Assembly (NCBI RefSeq): GCF_026168105.1
Contig: NZ_LBMW01000005.1
Span: 62,001 to 126,000, forward strand
Direction: 5' to 3'
Source: Streptomyces hygroscopicus
GTDB taxonomy: Bacteria > Actinomycetota > Actinomycetes > Streptomycetales > Streptomycetaceae
DNA length: 64,000 nucleotides
The position numbers were made by a program, and so were the translations under genes. The stretch's first letter is position 1; every line of letters starts with the position of its first letter. Below, piece after piece: positions 25,724-37,021 of the stretch. Below the pieces are notes generated by a model, which ran no database searches, was not told the origin of the DNA, and was given only the letters and a program-made list of their open reading frames with translations.

Positions 25724-27241
25724 ATGAGTCTGTCACTGCGCTTCGCCGCCGGATCGCACAAAGGCATGATCCGCGAGGGCAACGAGGACTCCGGTTACGC
25801 CGGGCCCCGACTGCTCGCGATCGCGGACGGGATGGGCGGCCAGGCCGCCGGCGAGGTCGCCTCCTCCGAGGTGATCTCCACCATCGTCGCGCTCGACGAC
25901 GACGTCCCCGGCTCGGACATCCTCACCTCGCTCGGCACGGCGGTGCAGCGCGCCAACGACCAGCTGCGGGCGATGGTCGAGGAGGACCCCCAGCTCGAGG
26001 GCATGGGGACCACGCTCACCGCCCTGCTGTGGACCGGTCAGCGGCTCGGGCTCGTCCACGTCGGGGACTCCCGCGCGTATCTGCTGCGGGACGGCGTCCT
26101 GACGCAGATCACCCAGGACCACACCTGGGTGCAGCGGCTCGTCGACGAGGGCCGTATCACGGAGGAAGAGGCCACCACCCATCCGCAGCGTGCCCTTCTG
26201 ATGCGCGCGCTGGGCAGCGGCGACCATGTCGAACCCGACCTGTCCATCCGTGAGGTCCGGGCCGGCGACCGGTATCTGATCTGCTCCGACGGTCTGTCCG
26301 GGGTCGTCTCCCACCAGACGATGGAGGAGACCCTCGCCAGCTACCAGGGCCCGCAGGAGACCGTGCAGGAGCTGATCCAGCTCGCGCTGCGCGGCGGCGG
26401 CCCCGACAACATCACGGTCATCGTGGCCGACGTCCTCGACCTGGACACCGGGGACACCCTCGCAGGGCAGCTGTCCGACACCCCGATCGTGGTGGGCGCG
26501 GTCGCCGAGAACCAGCACCACCTGCACGACAACGGCATCATGCAGACACCCGCGGGACGCGCCGCCGGCCTCGGCCGCCAGGTGCCCGGACAGGGCGGCG
26601 GGGGCGAGTTCGGCCCACCCGGCAGCGGCGACACCACCGGCTACGTCCCGGCGGGCAGCTTCGGCGACTACACCGACGAGGACTTCGTCAAGCCGAAGAA
26701 GGGCCGCAGGTGGCTGAAGAGATCCTTCTACACGGCCCTGGCGCTCGGCATCGTCGGCGGCGGCCTCTACGGCGCCTACCAGTGGACGCAGACGCAGTAC
26801 TACGTCGGTGCCAACGGCGAGCACGTCGCGCTGTACCAGGGCATCAGCCAGGACCTGGCCTGGGTGTCGCTGTCGAAGGTGCAGACGGACCACCCGGAGA
26901 TCGAACTCAAGTACCTGCCTCCGTACCAGCAGAAGCAGGTCAAGGCGACCATCGCCGAGGGCGGCCTCACTCCGGCCCAGTCGAAGATCTCCGAGCTGTC
27001 CGTGCAGGCGTCCGCGTGCAAGAAGGAGAGCCAGCGCCAGCAGGCCGAGAGCCAGAACGCCAAGAACGGCGCGGGCCAGGCCAAGAGCACCACGGGAACC
27101 ACAAAGACCTCACCGACGTCCAAGGCCACACCCTCGCCGAACCCATCGGCGTCCAAGTCCCAGACCGCACCCACTCCCACACCCGGCCCCAGCCTCTCGG
27201 AGGAAGAGCAGAAGGTCGTCTCACTGTGCGGTAAGCAGTAA
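25724..27241 (+). CDS. pstP: PP2C-type Ser/Thr phosphatase PstP
   Basis: A 505-residue phosphatase. The N-terminal 240 residues carry the PPM metal motifs: REGNEDSG, AIADGMGGQAAGE, HVGDSRAYLLRDG, CSDGLSG and GGPDNITVIV. A linker, a membrane helix (YTALALGIVGGGLYGAYQW) and an extracytoplasmic Thr/Ser/Pro-rich tail follow. PstP removes phosphates placed by PknB-type kinases in the same cluster. ATG 25724 matches the conserved start MSLSLRFAAGSHKGMIREG; a GTG at 25688 preceded by GGAGGG is a reasonable longer alternative. Confidence 0.9.
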   Translation: MSLSLRFAAGSHKGMIREGNEDSGYAGPRLLAIADGMGGQAAGEVASSEVISTIVALDDDVPGSDILTSLGTAVQRANDQLRAMVEEDPQLEGMGTTLTALLWTGQRLGLVHVGDSRAYLLRDGVLTQITQDHTWVQRLVDEGRITEEEATTHPQRALLMRALGSGDHVEPDLSIREVRAGDRYLICSDGLSGVVSHQTMEETLASYQGPQETVQELIQLALRGGGPDNITVIVADVLDLDTGDTLAGQLSDTPIVVGAVAENQHHLHDNGIMQTPAGRAAGLGRQVPGQGGGGEFGPPGSGDTTGYVPAGSFGDYTDEDFVKPKKGRRWLKRSFYTALALGIVGGGLYGAYQWTQTQYYVGANGEHVALYQGISQDLAWVSLSKVQTDHPEIELKYLPPYQQKQVKATIAEGGLTPAQSKISELSVQASACKKESQRQQAESQNAKNGAGQAKSTTGTTKTSPTSKATPSPNPSASKSQTAPTPTPGPSLSEEEQKVVSLCGKQ

Positions 27242-27268
27242 GCAAGCCGTGAGGGGCCCTGTCACACC

Positions 27269-28705
27269 ATGAGCAGCAGTACGAACACGACGACGCACCA
27301 CACGTCCACGATCGGCTCGATCGGCACGCCGAGTCGCCGCAACACCGAACTGGCGCTTCTGGTGTTCGCCGTCGTCATTCCGGTGTTCGCCTACGCCAAT
27401 GTGGGCCTCGCCATCGACAGCAAGGTGCCCCCCGGCCTGCTGAGCTACGGCCTCGGTCTCGGTCTGCTGGCCGGCGTGGGGCATCTCGCCGTACGGAAGT
27501 TCGCCCCGTACGCGGACCCGTTGCTGCTGCCGCTGGCCACGCTGCTCAACGGACTCGGACTGGTCGTCATCTGGCGGCTGGACCAGTCCAAGCTGCTGCA
27601 GTCCATCAAGCAGGCGGGCGACAAGGCGCCCAACCAGCTGATGTACACGGCGATGGGCGTCGCGCTCTTCGTCGCCGTTCTGGTCTTCCTCAAGGATCAC
27701 CGGGTCCTGCAGCGCTACACGTACATCTCCATGGTCGGCGCGCTGGTCCTGCTGCTCCTGCCGCTCGTCCCGGGCCTCGGCCTGAACGTGTACGGCGCGA
27801 AGATCTGGATCCACGTCGGCAGCTTCAGCATCCAGCCCGGCGAGTTCGCGAAGATCGTGCTGGCTGTCTTCTTCGCCGGCTATCTGATGGTCAAGCGCGA
27901 TGCGCTCGCCCTGGCCAGCCGCCGCTTCATGGGTCTGTATCTGCCGCGTGGCCGCGACCTCGGTCCCATCCTCGTCGTCTGGGCGATGTCGATCCTCATC
28001 CTGGTCTTCGAAACCGACCTCGGTACGTCGCTGCTGTTCTTCGGCATGTTCGTCGTCATGCTGTACGTCGCCACCGAGCGGACCAGCTGGATCGTCTTCG
28101 GTCTGCTGATGTCCGCGGTCGGCGCCGTCGGCGTGGCCTCCTTCGAACCGCACGTGCAGCAGCGCGTCCAGGCCTGGCTCGACCCGATGAAGGAGTACAC
28201 GCTCAGCCGCCAGGGGGTCGCGGGCCACTCCGAGCAGGCCATGCAGGCCCTGTGGGCCTTCGGCTCCGGCGGCACCCTCGGCACCGGCCTCGGTCAGGGC
28301 CACTCCGAGCTCATCCGGTTCGCCGCGAACTCCGACTTCATCCTCGCCACGTTCGGCGAGGAGCTGGGCCTGGCCGGCATCATGGCGATCCTGCTCATCT
28401 ACGGTCTGATGGTGGAGCGCGGCGTGCGCACCGCCCTCGCCGCCCGCGACCCGTTCGGCAAGCTGCTCGCCGTCGGTCTCTCCGGCGCCTTCGCGCTCCA
28501 GGTTTTCGTGGTCGCCGGCGGTGTCATGGGCCTCATCCCGCTGACCGGTATGACGATGCCGTTCCTGGCGTACGGCGGTTCCTCCGTCATCGCCAACTGG
28601 GCGCTGGTCGGCATCCTGCTGCGCATCAGCGACACCGCGCGCCGCCCGGCCCCGTCCCCCGCCCCCAACCCCGACGCCGAGATGACCCAGGTGGTCCGCC
28701 CGTGA
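27269..28705 (+). CDS. rodA: FtsW/RodA/SpoVE family peptidoglycan polymerase
   Basis: A 478-residue SEDS protein with about ten membrane helices. Conserved SEDS residues are visible in IWIHVGSFSIQPGEFAKIVL, FETDLGTSLLFF, ANSDFILATFGEELG and PLTGMTMPFLAYGGSSVIAN. SEDS proteins polymerise lipid II glycan strands and work with a class B PBP, here encoded immediately downstream with overlapping codons. Its place in the pknB cluster suggests RodA-type elongation or spore-wall function rather than division FtsW. Confidence 0.92.
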   Translation: MSSSTNTTTHHTSTIGSIGTPSRRNTELALLVFAVVIPVFAYANVGLAIDSKVPPGLLSYGLGLGLLAGVGHLAVRKFAPYADPLLLPLATLLNGLGLVVIWRLDQSKLLQSIKQAGDKAPNQLMYTAMGVALFVAVLVFLKDHRVLQRYTYISMVGALVLLLLPLVPGLGLNVYGAKIWIHVGSFSIQPGEFAKIVLAVFFAGYLMVKRDALALASRRFMGLYLPRGRDLGPILVVWAMSILILVFETDLGTSLLFFGMFVVMLYVATERTSWIVFGLLMSAVGAVGVASFEPHVQQRVQAWLDPMKEYTLSRQGVAGHSEQAMQALWAFGSGGTLGTGLGQGHSELIRFAANSDFILATFGEELGLAGIMAILLIYGLMVERGVRTALAARDPFGKLLAVGLSGAFALQVFVVAGGVMGLIPLTGMTMPFLAYGGSSVIANWALVGILLRISDTARRPAPSPAPNPDAEMTQVVRP

Positions 28706-30189
28706 ACAAGCCCCTGCGCCGGATCGCGATCTTCTGCGGGCTTCTCGTCCTCGCGCTGCTCGTCCGCGACAACTGGCTCCAGTACGTCCAGGCCGACAGC
28801 CTGCGCACCGACCCGAAGAACCGCCGCGTGCTGATCGCCCGGTACTCGACGCCGCGCGGCGACATCATCGTCGACGGCAACCCGATCACCGGGTCCCAGA
28901 AGACGTCCACGGACAGCCTCAACGACTTCGCCTACAAGCGCACGTACAAGGACGGCGCGATGTGGGCGCCGGTCACCGGCTACGCCTCGCAGGCGTTCGG
29001 AGCCTCGCAGCTGGAGTCCATCGAGGACGGCATCCTCACCGGCACCGACGACCGGCTGTTCTTCCGCAACACCCTGAACATGCTGACCGGCAAGCAGCAG
29101 CAGGGCGGCAACGTCGTCACGACGCTCAACGCCGGCGCGCAGAAGGCCGCCTACGACGGTCTGCAGAAGGTCGGCGGCAAGGGCGCGGCCGTGGCGCTGA
29201 ACCCGCAGACCGGCGCGATCCTGGCGCTGGCCTCCTACCCGTCGTACGACCCGTCGACGTTCGCGGGCAACTCCACGTCCACCGACAGCAAGGCGTGGAC
29301 CAAGCTGCAGAAGAGCAGCGACCCCGACGACCCGATGCTGAACCGGGCGCTGCGCGACACCTACCCGCCGGGCTCCACCTTCAAGGTGGTCACCGCGGCC
29401 GCGGCGCTGGAGAACGGTCTGTACAACGGTGCCGACCAGCCGACCAACTCCCCGCTGCCGTACATCCTCCCGGACTCCAGGACCGAGCTGAAGAACGAGG
29501 GGGACATCCCCTGCAAGAACGCGCCCATGCGGGTCGCGCTGCAGTACTCCTGCAACACCGTCTTCGGCAAGATCGGCGCCGACCTGGGCAAGGACAAGAT
29601 GCTGGAGGAGGCGAAGAAGTTCGGCTTCGACTCGGAGCAGTTCACGCCGGTGCGCTCCGTCACCTCCAACTTCCCCGAGACCATGAACAGGCCGTCGACC
29701 GCGCTCAGCTCGATCGGCCAGTTCGAGACGGCGGCGACCCCGCTGCAGATGGCCATGGTCGCCTCGGCGGTCGCGAACGACGGCAAGCTGATGAAGCCGT
29801 ACATGGTGGACAAGCTGCAGGCGCCCAGCCTGGACGTGATCACCCAGACCCAGCCGCAACAGCTGAGCCAGCCGCTGTCCTCGAAGAACGCCCAGGTCCT
29901 GCAGTCGATGATGGAGACGGTCGTCACCGACGGTACGGGCAAGAACGCGCAGATCCCGGGCGTCACCGTGGGTGGCAAGACCGGTACCGCCCAGCACGGT
30001 CTGAACAACAGCGGGAAGCCGTACGCCTGGTTCATCTCGTATGCCAAGCTCAAGGACGGCAGCTCGCCGGTGGCCGTGGCCGTGGTCGTCGAGGACAGCG
30101 AGGCCAACCGAGGCGACATCTCCGGTGGCGGCCTGGCTGCCCCGATTGCGAAGAACGTCATGGAGGCGGTCATCAACAGCAAGAAGTGA
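28702..30189 (+). CDS. pbpA: Class B penicillin-binding protein PbpA
   Basis: A 495-residue transpeptidase. An N-terminal membrane anchor (about 8-21) is followed by a dimerisation domain and the penicillin-binding domain with SxxK at 225-228 (PPGSTFK), SxN in YSCN and KTG in VGGKTGTAQ. It cross-links peptidoglycan made by the upstream SEDS protein. The GTG start overlaps the rodA stop as GTGA. The length is usual for actinobacterial PbpA. Confidence 0.92.
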   Translation: MNKPLRRIAIFCGLLVLALLVRDNWLQYVQADSLRTDPKNRRVLIARYSTPRGDIIVDGNPITGSQKTSTDSLNDFAYKRTYKDGAMWAPVTGYASQAFGASQLESIEDGILTGTDDRLFFRNTLNMLTGKQQQGGNVVTTLNAGAQKAAYDGLQKVGGKGAAVALNPQTGAILALASYPSYDPSTFAGNSTSTDSKAWTKLQKSSDPDDPMLNRALRDTYPPGSTFKVVTAAAALENGLYNGADQPTNSPLPYILPDSRTELKNEGDIPCKNAPMRVALQYSCNTVFGKIGADLGKDKMLEEAKKFGFDSEQFTPVRSVTSNFPETMNRPSTALSSIGQFETAATPLQMAMVASAVANDGKLMKPYMVDKLQAPSLDVITQTQPQQLSQPLSSKNAQVLQSMMETVVTDGTGKNAQIPGVTVGGKTGTAQHGLNNSGKPYAWFISYAKLKDGSSPVAVAVVVEDSEANRGDISGGGLAAPIAKNVMEAVINSKK

Positions 30190-30359
30190 CCCCCGTCACG
30201 TCCCCTTCACATCGGTGCACGTTGCGATACCGGTCCTGTATCGGGTGGCGGATGTGGCCAGGTCACACAAAGCGAGCCGGGTACCGTATGCCCGGACAGC
30301 ACACCGCCGGACCACACGCGGGTGTGGTCAGGACCGACGGAGAGGGCTGGTAGGAAGCT

Positions 30360-32348
<1,989 letters not shown>

Positions 32349-32365
32349 CCGGCCAGGCGCGACGG

Positions 32366-32402
32366 CCGAGCCCCGGCACCCCATCTGGGGGCCGGGGCTC
32401 GG
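32366..32402. terminator. Bidirectional terminator between pknB and sortase
   Basis: A 12-base stem, CCGAGCCCCGGC with GCCGGGGCTCGG, encloses a smaller CCCC/GGGG stem. It lies between convergent genes, 18 bases past the pknB stop and 40 bases before the end of the sortase gene. Confidence 0.85.
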
Positions 32403-32442
32403 TCGTGCGGGTCTCGCACCCGCGGGCCGCGAAGGCCGCCGC

Positions 32443-33240
32443 TCAGGTCAGTTCCTTCGGCGGAGTCCGCTTGCTGTCCACCTTGTCCACCCGTACGAGC
32501 TCGCCCCACACGATGTAGCGGTACTCCGACGTGAAGACCGGGGTGCACGTCGTCAGGGTGATGTAGTGGCCCCGCTTCCTCACGCCTGCCTGCTTCGGGA
32601 CCGAGGTGAGGACGTCCACGTTGTACTTGGACGTCTGCGGCAGGATCGCGAAGACCTTGTAGACGTACCAGTTGTCCCTCGTCTCGAAGACGATCGGGTC
32701 GCCCATCTGCAGCTTGTCGATGTTGTGGAACTTCGCCCCGTGCCCGTCGCGGTGCGCGGCCAGCGCGAAGTTGCCGGTCTTGCCGGTCATGGGCAGAGTC
32801 GCCTTGACGGGGTCCGTGTAGTAGCCGGCCACGCCGTCGTTGAGGACGTCCGTCGACGTGCCCTTCTCGACCAGTACGTCGCCGTTCCCCATCGCCGGTA
32901 CGTGCAGGAAGCCGATCCCGTCCCCGGTGTCCAGCGCGCCCGGCCCGCTGTCGGGTGTCGCGGAGGCCCAGTGGTGGCGCACCTGGGCGCCCTGCCGGTC
33001 GGCCTTGCGGTCCGCGAGGACGTTCGTCCACCACAGGGAGTAGACGACAAACAGGCCGAGCACCAGGCCCGCGGTGATGAGCAGTTCCCCGAAGACACTG
33101 ACCGCCGTCGCGATCCGGCCGCGCCCGCGGCGCCGCGGCATGGACGGGGAGTCGGAGCCCGGCACCTCGGTCTGCTCGTCCTGGTCGGTCGTCACTCCCA
33201 CTGCATCTGCCCCGTCTGTTCCACGTGTCTGCGAGTCCAC
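32443..33240 (-). CDS. srtE2: Class E sortase
   Basis: A 265-residue transpeptidase. A cytoplasmic basic N-terminus leads to one membrane helix (about 50-72), and the sortase barrel holds the triad: His in ALAAHRDGHG, Cys in TLTTCTP and Arg in EYRYIVWGE. Class E sortases attach surface proteins with LAxTG signals, such as chaplins, to peptidoglycan. The symbol is by synteny with the pknB-adjacent srtE2 of S. coelicolor and is tentative. It reads toward pknB and follows the second sortase gene by only 5 bases. Confidence 0.88.
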   Translation of the reverse strand: MDSQTRGTDGADAVGVTTDQDEQTEVPGSDSPSMPRRRGRGRIATAVSVFGELLITAGLVLGLFVVYSLWWTNVLADRKADRQGAQVRHHWASATPDSGPGALDTGDGIGFLHVPAMGNGDVLVEKGTSTDVLNDGVAGYYTDPVKATLPMTGKTGNFALAAHRDGHGAKFHNIDKLQMGDPIVFETRDNWYVYKVFAILPQTSKYNVDVLTSVPKQAGVRKRGHYITLTTCTPVFTSEYRYIVWGELVRVDKVDSKRTPPKELT

Positions 33241-33245
33241 GTGCC

Positions 33246-34502
33246 CTACGAAATGAGCGCGTCCGGCTTGCCCTTGCTGCGCGGCCGTTCCTCGACCATC
33301 TTGCCCCAGACGATCAACCGGTACTTGCTGGTGAACTCGGGCGTACAGGTGGTCAGTGTGATGTAGCGGCCCGGCTGGGTGAATCCCGACCCCCTCGGAA
33401 TGGGGTCGAGGACGCTCGTGTTCGCCGGGGACGTCACCGGAAGGGTAGATGTCATCTTGTAGACGAAGTACTCGTCCTGCGTCTCCACCACGATCGCATC
33501 GCCCGGCTGGAGGCGGTTGATGTACCGGAACGGCTCACCGTGCGTGTTCCGGTGCCCCGCGAGCCCGAAGTTGCCCGTCTTGGCGTCCGGCATCGCCGTC
33601 TTCAGGCTGCCCTCCCCGTAGTGCCCGACCATGCCCTTGTCGAGCACCTGGGACTTGCTGGTGCCCTCCGCGATCGGCACGACCACGTCCAGCTTCGGGA
33701 TGTGCAGGATGGCGAAGCCCTGTCCGGGCGCGAACTGTCCCGGCGCGCGCTTGCCGCTCGCCCAGTCCTGCTGGAGGTGCTGCGCGGCGTTGCCCGCCTC
33801 CTCGCGCGCCCGTATGTTCGACCACCACAGCTGGTAGGTCACGAACAGCAGCATCACCACACCGGTGGTGATGAAAAGCTCACCGACCACACGGCTCACG
33901 AGGACCGCCGCACCGGGCTTCTGCGCCCTTGCGGCCCGCCGGGCCTCCACCCGGGACAAGGGCGCCCGCACGGCCGCCCCAGCGGGCTTCCCGGCCGTTT
34001 CAGTGGCCTTCCCGGCCGTCTGCCCGCCTCCGTGCCGTCCGTGCCTGCGGGCCGCCCTGCGCCGCGCGGCACGGCCGCCGGGCGCGGGTCCGGAGACCCC
34101 GGTGCGGTCCGTGGCCCTCCGCGTCTGGCCTACGTCCGCGGAGCGCAGCGCGACGGTCTCGTCGTCCATGGGCGCGTCCGGGAACCCGGAGCCGCCCCGG
34201 GGCGCCGGTCGGTCGTACGGCGGCACGGCGCCGCCCCCGTCGTACGAAGGGGCCGCCGGGGATCCCTCGTACGAGGGAAGCACCGTCGTCGCGTCGTACG
34301 CCTGCTGGGGCATCTGGTGCCCGTACGGTCGCTCGCCGTAGCCCGCGCCACCGTCCCCGGAGTACTGATGGTAGGAAGACCACTCCTGCTCCTGCCCCGA
34401 CCACACACCGGAGCCCTCGTACGGCTGCCCGTACGAGGACCCGTGCTCCGCGGCGCCCCCGTAGGAGGCGCCGGTCTCACGCTCGGGGCGCAGCGCGGTC
34501 AC
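33246..34502 (-). CDS. srtE1: Class E sortase with long N-terminal extension
   Basis: A 418-residue sortase. The first 170 residues are a Tyr/Gly/Pro- and Arg/Ala-rich cytoplasmic region. A membrane helix lies at about 210-230, then the catalytic barrel with LAGHRNTHGEPF, TLTTCTPEF and YRLIVWGKM. The long N-terminus is much larger than in the neighbouring enzymes. It overlaps the end of pabA by four bases. The symbol is by synteny with S. coelicolor srtE1. Confidence 0.88.
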   Translation of the reverse strand: MTALRPERETGASYGGAAEHGSSYGQPYEGSGVWSGQEQEWSSYHQYSGDGGAGYGERPYGHQMPQQAYDATTVLPSYEGSPAAPSYDGGGAVPPYDRPAPRGGSGFPDAPMDDETVALRSADVGQTRRATDRTGVSGPAPGGRAARRRAARRHGRHGGGQTAGKATETAGKPAGAAVRAPLSRVEARRAARAQKPGAAVLVSRVVGELFITTGVVMLLFVTYQLWWSNIRAREEAGNAAQHLQQDWASGKRAPGQFAPGQGFAILHIPKLDVVVPIAEGTSKSQVLDKGMVGHYGEGSLKTAMPDAKTGNFGLAGHRNTHGEPFRYINRLQPGDAIVVETQDEYFVYKMTSTLPVTSPANTSVLDPIPRGSGFTQPGRYITLTTCTPEFTSKYRLIVWGKMVEERPRSKGKPDALIS

Positions 34503-35137
34503 GCCGTGGCCCTGCCCACCACCGGGGCGAGCCCCGCCGACCTCGCCACGGCCCCGTCGTCACCGCACTCCGCCAGCCAGTTGGCCAGCATCCGGTGACC
34601 ATGCTCGGTCAGGACCGATTCAGGGTGGAACTGCACGCCCTCGACCGGGAGTTCACGGTGTCTGAGACCCATGATGATCCCGTCCTGGGTCCGCGCGGTG
34701 ACCTCCAGTTCGGCCGGCACCGTCTCGGGCTCGGCCGCCAGGGAGTGGTAGCGCGTGGCGGTGAAGGGGGTCGGCAGTCCGGCGAACACGCCCTTGCCCT
34801 CGTGCTCGACCAGCGAGGTCTTGCCGTGCAGCAGCTCCGGCGCCCGGTCGACCACACCGCCGTACGCCACCTGCATCGACTGCATGCCCAGGCAGACACC
34901 GAAGACGGGGACACCGGTCGTGGCGCAGTGCCGCACCATGTCGACGCAGACGCCCGCCTCCTCGGGGGTGCCGGGCCCGGGGGACAGCAGCACGCCGGAG
35001 AAGCCGTCCTGGGCGTGTGCCGTCGACACCTCGTCGTTGCGCAGCACCTCGCACTCTGCACCCAGCTGGTAGAGGTACTGGACGAGGTTGAAGACGAAGC
35101 TGTCGTAGTTGTCGACGACGAGAATCCGCGCACTCAC
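34499..35137 (-). CDS. pabA: Aminodeoxychorismate/anthranilate synthase component II (PabA-like)
   Basis: A 212-residue class I glutamine amidotransferase. ILVVDNYDSFVFNLVQYL opens the domain, LLSPGPGTPEEAG forms the oxyanion loop, the nucleophile is Cys in GVCLGMQSM, and His/Glu lie in VQFHPESVLTEHG. It supplies ammonia to chorismate for folate or tryptophan synthesis; component I is not nearby. The GTG at 35137 overlaps the stop of a 53-residue membrane protein gene and is supported by homology, which begins at this residue. The placement among sortase genes is conserved in Streptomyces. Confidence 0.9.
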   Translation of the reverse strand: MSARILVVDNYDSFVFNLVQYLYQLGAECEVLRNDEVSTAHAQDGFSGVLLSPGPGTPEEAGVCVDMVRHCATTGVPVFGVCLGMQSMQVAYGGVVDRAPELLHGKTSLVEHEGKGVFAGLPTPFTATRYHSLAAEPETVPAELEVTARTQDGIIMGLRHRELPVEGVQFHPESVLTEHGHRMLANWLAECGDDGAVARSAGLAPVVGRATA

Positions 35138-35295
35138 TGGTTGTTCACCGTCACATCGTTGAAGGGCAACAGCGGTTCGGCCCACGGGAAGACGTACTGG
35201 AAGAGGACGTAGACCACGGCCAGGGCCAGCAGGAGCGAGATCAGTGCCTTCACCCATGCATTGCCCGGCAGATGCCGCCAGATCCAGCCGTACAT
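35134..35295 (-). CDS. 53-residue single-pass membrane protein
   Basis: A short gene reading MYGWIWRHLPGN at the start, then a membrane helix ALISLLLALAVVYVLFQYVF, and PFNDVTVNNQ at the end. The TGA stop overlaps the pabA GTG start, so the two are translationally coupled. The aromatic, clean amphipathic composition and the overlap argue for a real gene. Such small proteins occur at this place in Streptomyces genomes, but the function is unknown. Confidence 0.8.
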   Translation of the reverse strand: MYGWIWRHLPGNAWVKALISLLLALAVVYVLFQYVFPWAEPLLPFNDVTVNNQ

Positions 35296-35347
35296 GCCGT
35301 CCCTTCCGTCTCACCACGGCACCAGACTCACGCCGCACGCCACCAGA

Positions 35348-36037
35348 CTAACGGCGCAGAGCCGCCGGTTTGCCTGCCTCCACAGGCTGTGTGGAATCCA
35401 GGTGCGCCCAGACGATCAGCCGGTGACTGTGCCCCCATTCCGGATCACACGTGGTCAGCGTCAAATAGCGTCCCGGGTCCTGATACCCGGATTTACGTGG
35501 CACAGGGTCGATTACCTCGATGTCCGTGGGCACGGTTTTGTAAGGGCCTTTGTCGATCCGATACGTGAACCAGGTGGTCCCGTCGGTGAGGACGACCGCG
35601 TCGCCGGGCCGCAGCGTCGGGAAGTCCTTGAACGGATCGCCGTAGGTGCGCCGGTGACCGGCGACCGCGAAGTTGCCCTCCTGCCCGAGCTGTGCGGTGC
35701 CCGCGTAGTGGCCCAGCCCCTTCTTGAGGGTGTCGACGGCGGTGTCCTCGAGCACGGGCTTGTTCCACGTGAAACCGAGCCGCGGAATGTACATGAGGGC
35801 GAACGGCCTGCCCGGTACGTACGGTGCCGGCTTCTTCGGGCTCGAGCCGCCGGGTGCGGCTGTCGCTCCCACGGCTGCCTGCGACCACTGCCTCTGAAGC
35901 TGCTCGATCTGGTCGTTCATCGCACTGTCGGCCGTCACACCGGTCCAGAACAGGACATAGGACACAAAGAGGATGATGACCACGCCCACGGTGATGCACA
36001 GTTCGCTGACGGTCCTGACGATCAGGCGCACCGACAC
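35348..36037 (-). CDS. Class E sortase (third)
   Basis: A 229-residue sortase with an N-terminal membrane helix (about 8-32) and a compact catalytic domain: AVAGHRRTYGDPF, TLTTCDPEW and HRLIVWAHL contain the His, Cys and Arg of the active site. It has no cytoplasmic extension. A parS-like sequence (35762-35775) lies within its coding region. It ends 53 bases before the small membrane protein gene and may share its transcript. Confidence 0.88.
   Translation of the reverse strand: MSVRLIVRTVSELCITVGVVIILFVSYVLFWTGVTADSAMNDQIEQLQRQWSQAAVGATAAPGGSSPKKPAPYVPGRPFALMYIPRLGFTWNKPVLEDTAVDTLKKGLGHYAGTAQLGQEGNFAVAGHRRTYGDPFKDFPTLRPGDAVVLTDGTTWFTYRIDKGPYKTVPTDIEVIDPVPRKSGYQDPGRYLTLTTCDPEWGHSHRLIVWAHLDSTQPVEAGKPAALRR
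35762..35775. promoter_or_regulatory. parS-like site, one mismatch (GTTCCACGTGAAAC)
   Basis: Thirteen of 14 positions match the Streptomyces ParB site GTTTCACGTGAAAC. It lies inside the sortase gene and is the exact reverse complement of the site at 40349-40362. Confidence 0.6.
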
Positions 36038-36067
36038 AGGTCCCCCCGCGGCAGCTGTTCCCGGGCT

Positions 36068-36880
36068 CTACTCCACGGGCTTCGCGTAGTGCAGATCCAC
36101 TGTGCCCGAGTAGCCGGGAAGAGTCACCGTCCCGTCCTCGGTGACTTTCCAGCCGAGGCCGTAGACGTTGACGTAGACCATGTAGTTCTGGATCGCAGGT
36201 GAGGCGGCGAGCGCCTTCTGGAGCTGTCCCGGGTCCCCGATCGCGGTGATCTTGTACGGGGGCGAGTAGACGCGGCCCTGGAGGATCAGGGTGTTGCCGA
36301 CGCAGCGCACTGCGCTGGTGGAGATCAGCCGCTGGTCCATGACCTTGATGGCCTGGGCGCCGCCCTGCCACAGGGCGTTCACCACGGCCTGCAGGTCCTG
36401 CTGGTGGATGACCAGGTAGTCGGGCTGCGGCTCGGGGTAGCCGGGCAGCTTGGCGGTGGCGTTGGGCGGGGCGTCGTTGAGAGTGACCGTGACGGCCTTG
36501 CCGGTGAGCTGCTGGGTGCCGGCGTTCTTCTCGAGTGCGGCGAGCCGGGCCTCCTCGGCCTTGCTGATGCCACCCCCGGTGCGCTTGGCCAGGGCCTCGA
36601 CGTCGTCGCGCAGCGCGGCCTCGGACTCGTCGAGCCGGGCGTTCTTGTGGCTGCGTTCATGAATCAGGTCGGACAGCTTCAGCAGAGAGGAGTCCGTGCG
36701 GAGATTGGTGCCCTTGGCCGTGTTGAAGCTCGTGATGAAGAGGAGTCCGGCGAGGGCGAAGACACCCACGGTGAGCACGCGCACGGGCCGCAGCCGTGGC
36801 GTACGGGATGACGACGTGGGTCCCGCTCCCGTTTCCGGGGAACCGGAACCCGCCTGAGGAGAGTCGGCAGTATTGCTCAA
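36068..36880 (-). CDS. DUF881 domain-containing membrane protein
   Basis: A 270-residue protein with a short cytoplasmic N-terminus, one membrane helix (about 32-52), a coiled coil (about 60-130) and a C-terminal alpha/beta DUF881 domain (LVIHQQDLQAVVNALWQGGA, AIKVMDQRL, then ALAASPAIQNYMVYVNVYGL). DUF881 proteins are common near division genes in Gram-positives; structural work on the family suggests a scaffold role. It is divergent from crgA, separated by about 140 bases. Confidence 0.85.
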   Translation of the reverse strand: MSNTADSPQAGSGSPETGAGPTSSSRTPRLRPVRVLTVGVFALAGLLFITSFNTAKGTNLRTDSSLLKLSDLIHERSHKNARLDESEAALRDDVEALAKRTGGGISKAEEARLAALEKNAGTQQLTGKAVTVTLNDAPPNATAKLPGYPEPQPDYLVIHQQDLQAVVNALWQGGAQAIKVMDQRLISTSAVRCVGNTLILQGRVYSPPYKITAIGDPGQLQKALAASPAIQNYMVYVNVYGLGWKVTEDGTVTLPGYSGTVDLHYAKPVE

Positions 36881-37021
36881 CGTACCCTTATCTCCTTCGG
36901 CGCCGCGGAAGCACTACGCTAACGGACGCCCGGGGGAGCGCCCAGTGCCCCCTTGTACGCTCACCGGAGCCCGCCCCAGTTCCCTGCGCGGCCACGCAGC
37001 GCATCGACAGGAGAAACCCTC

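Noticed and set aside
33220..33235. TTCCACGTG near the sortase start as a parS site
   Set aside because: The right half does not match GAAAC; too many mismatches compared with the sites that were accepted.
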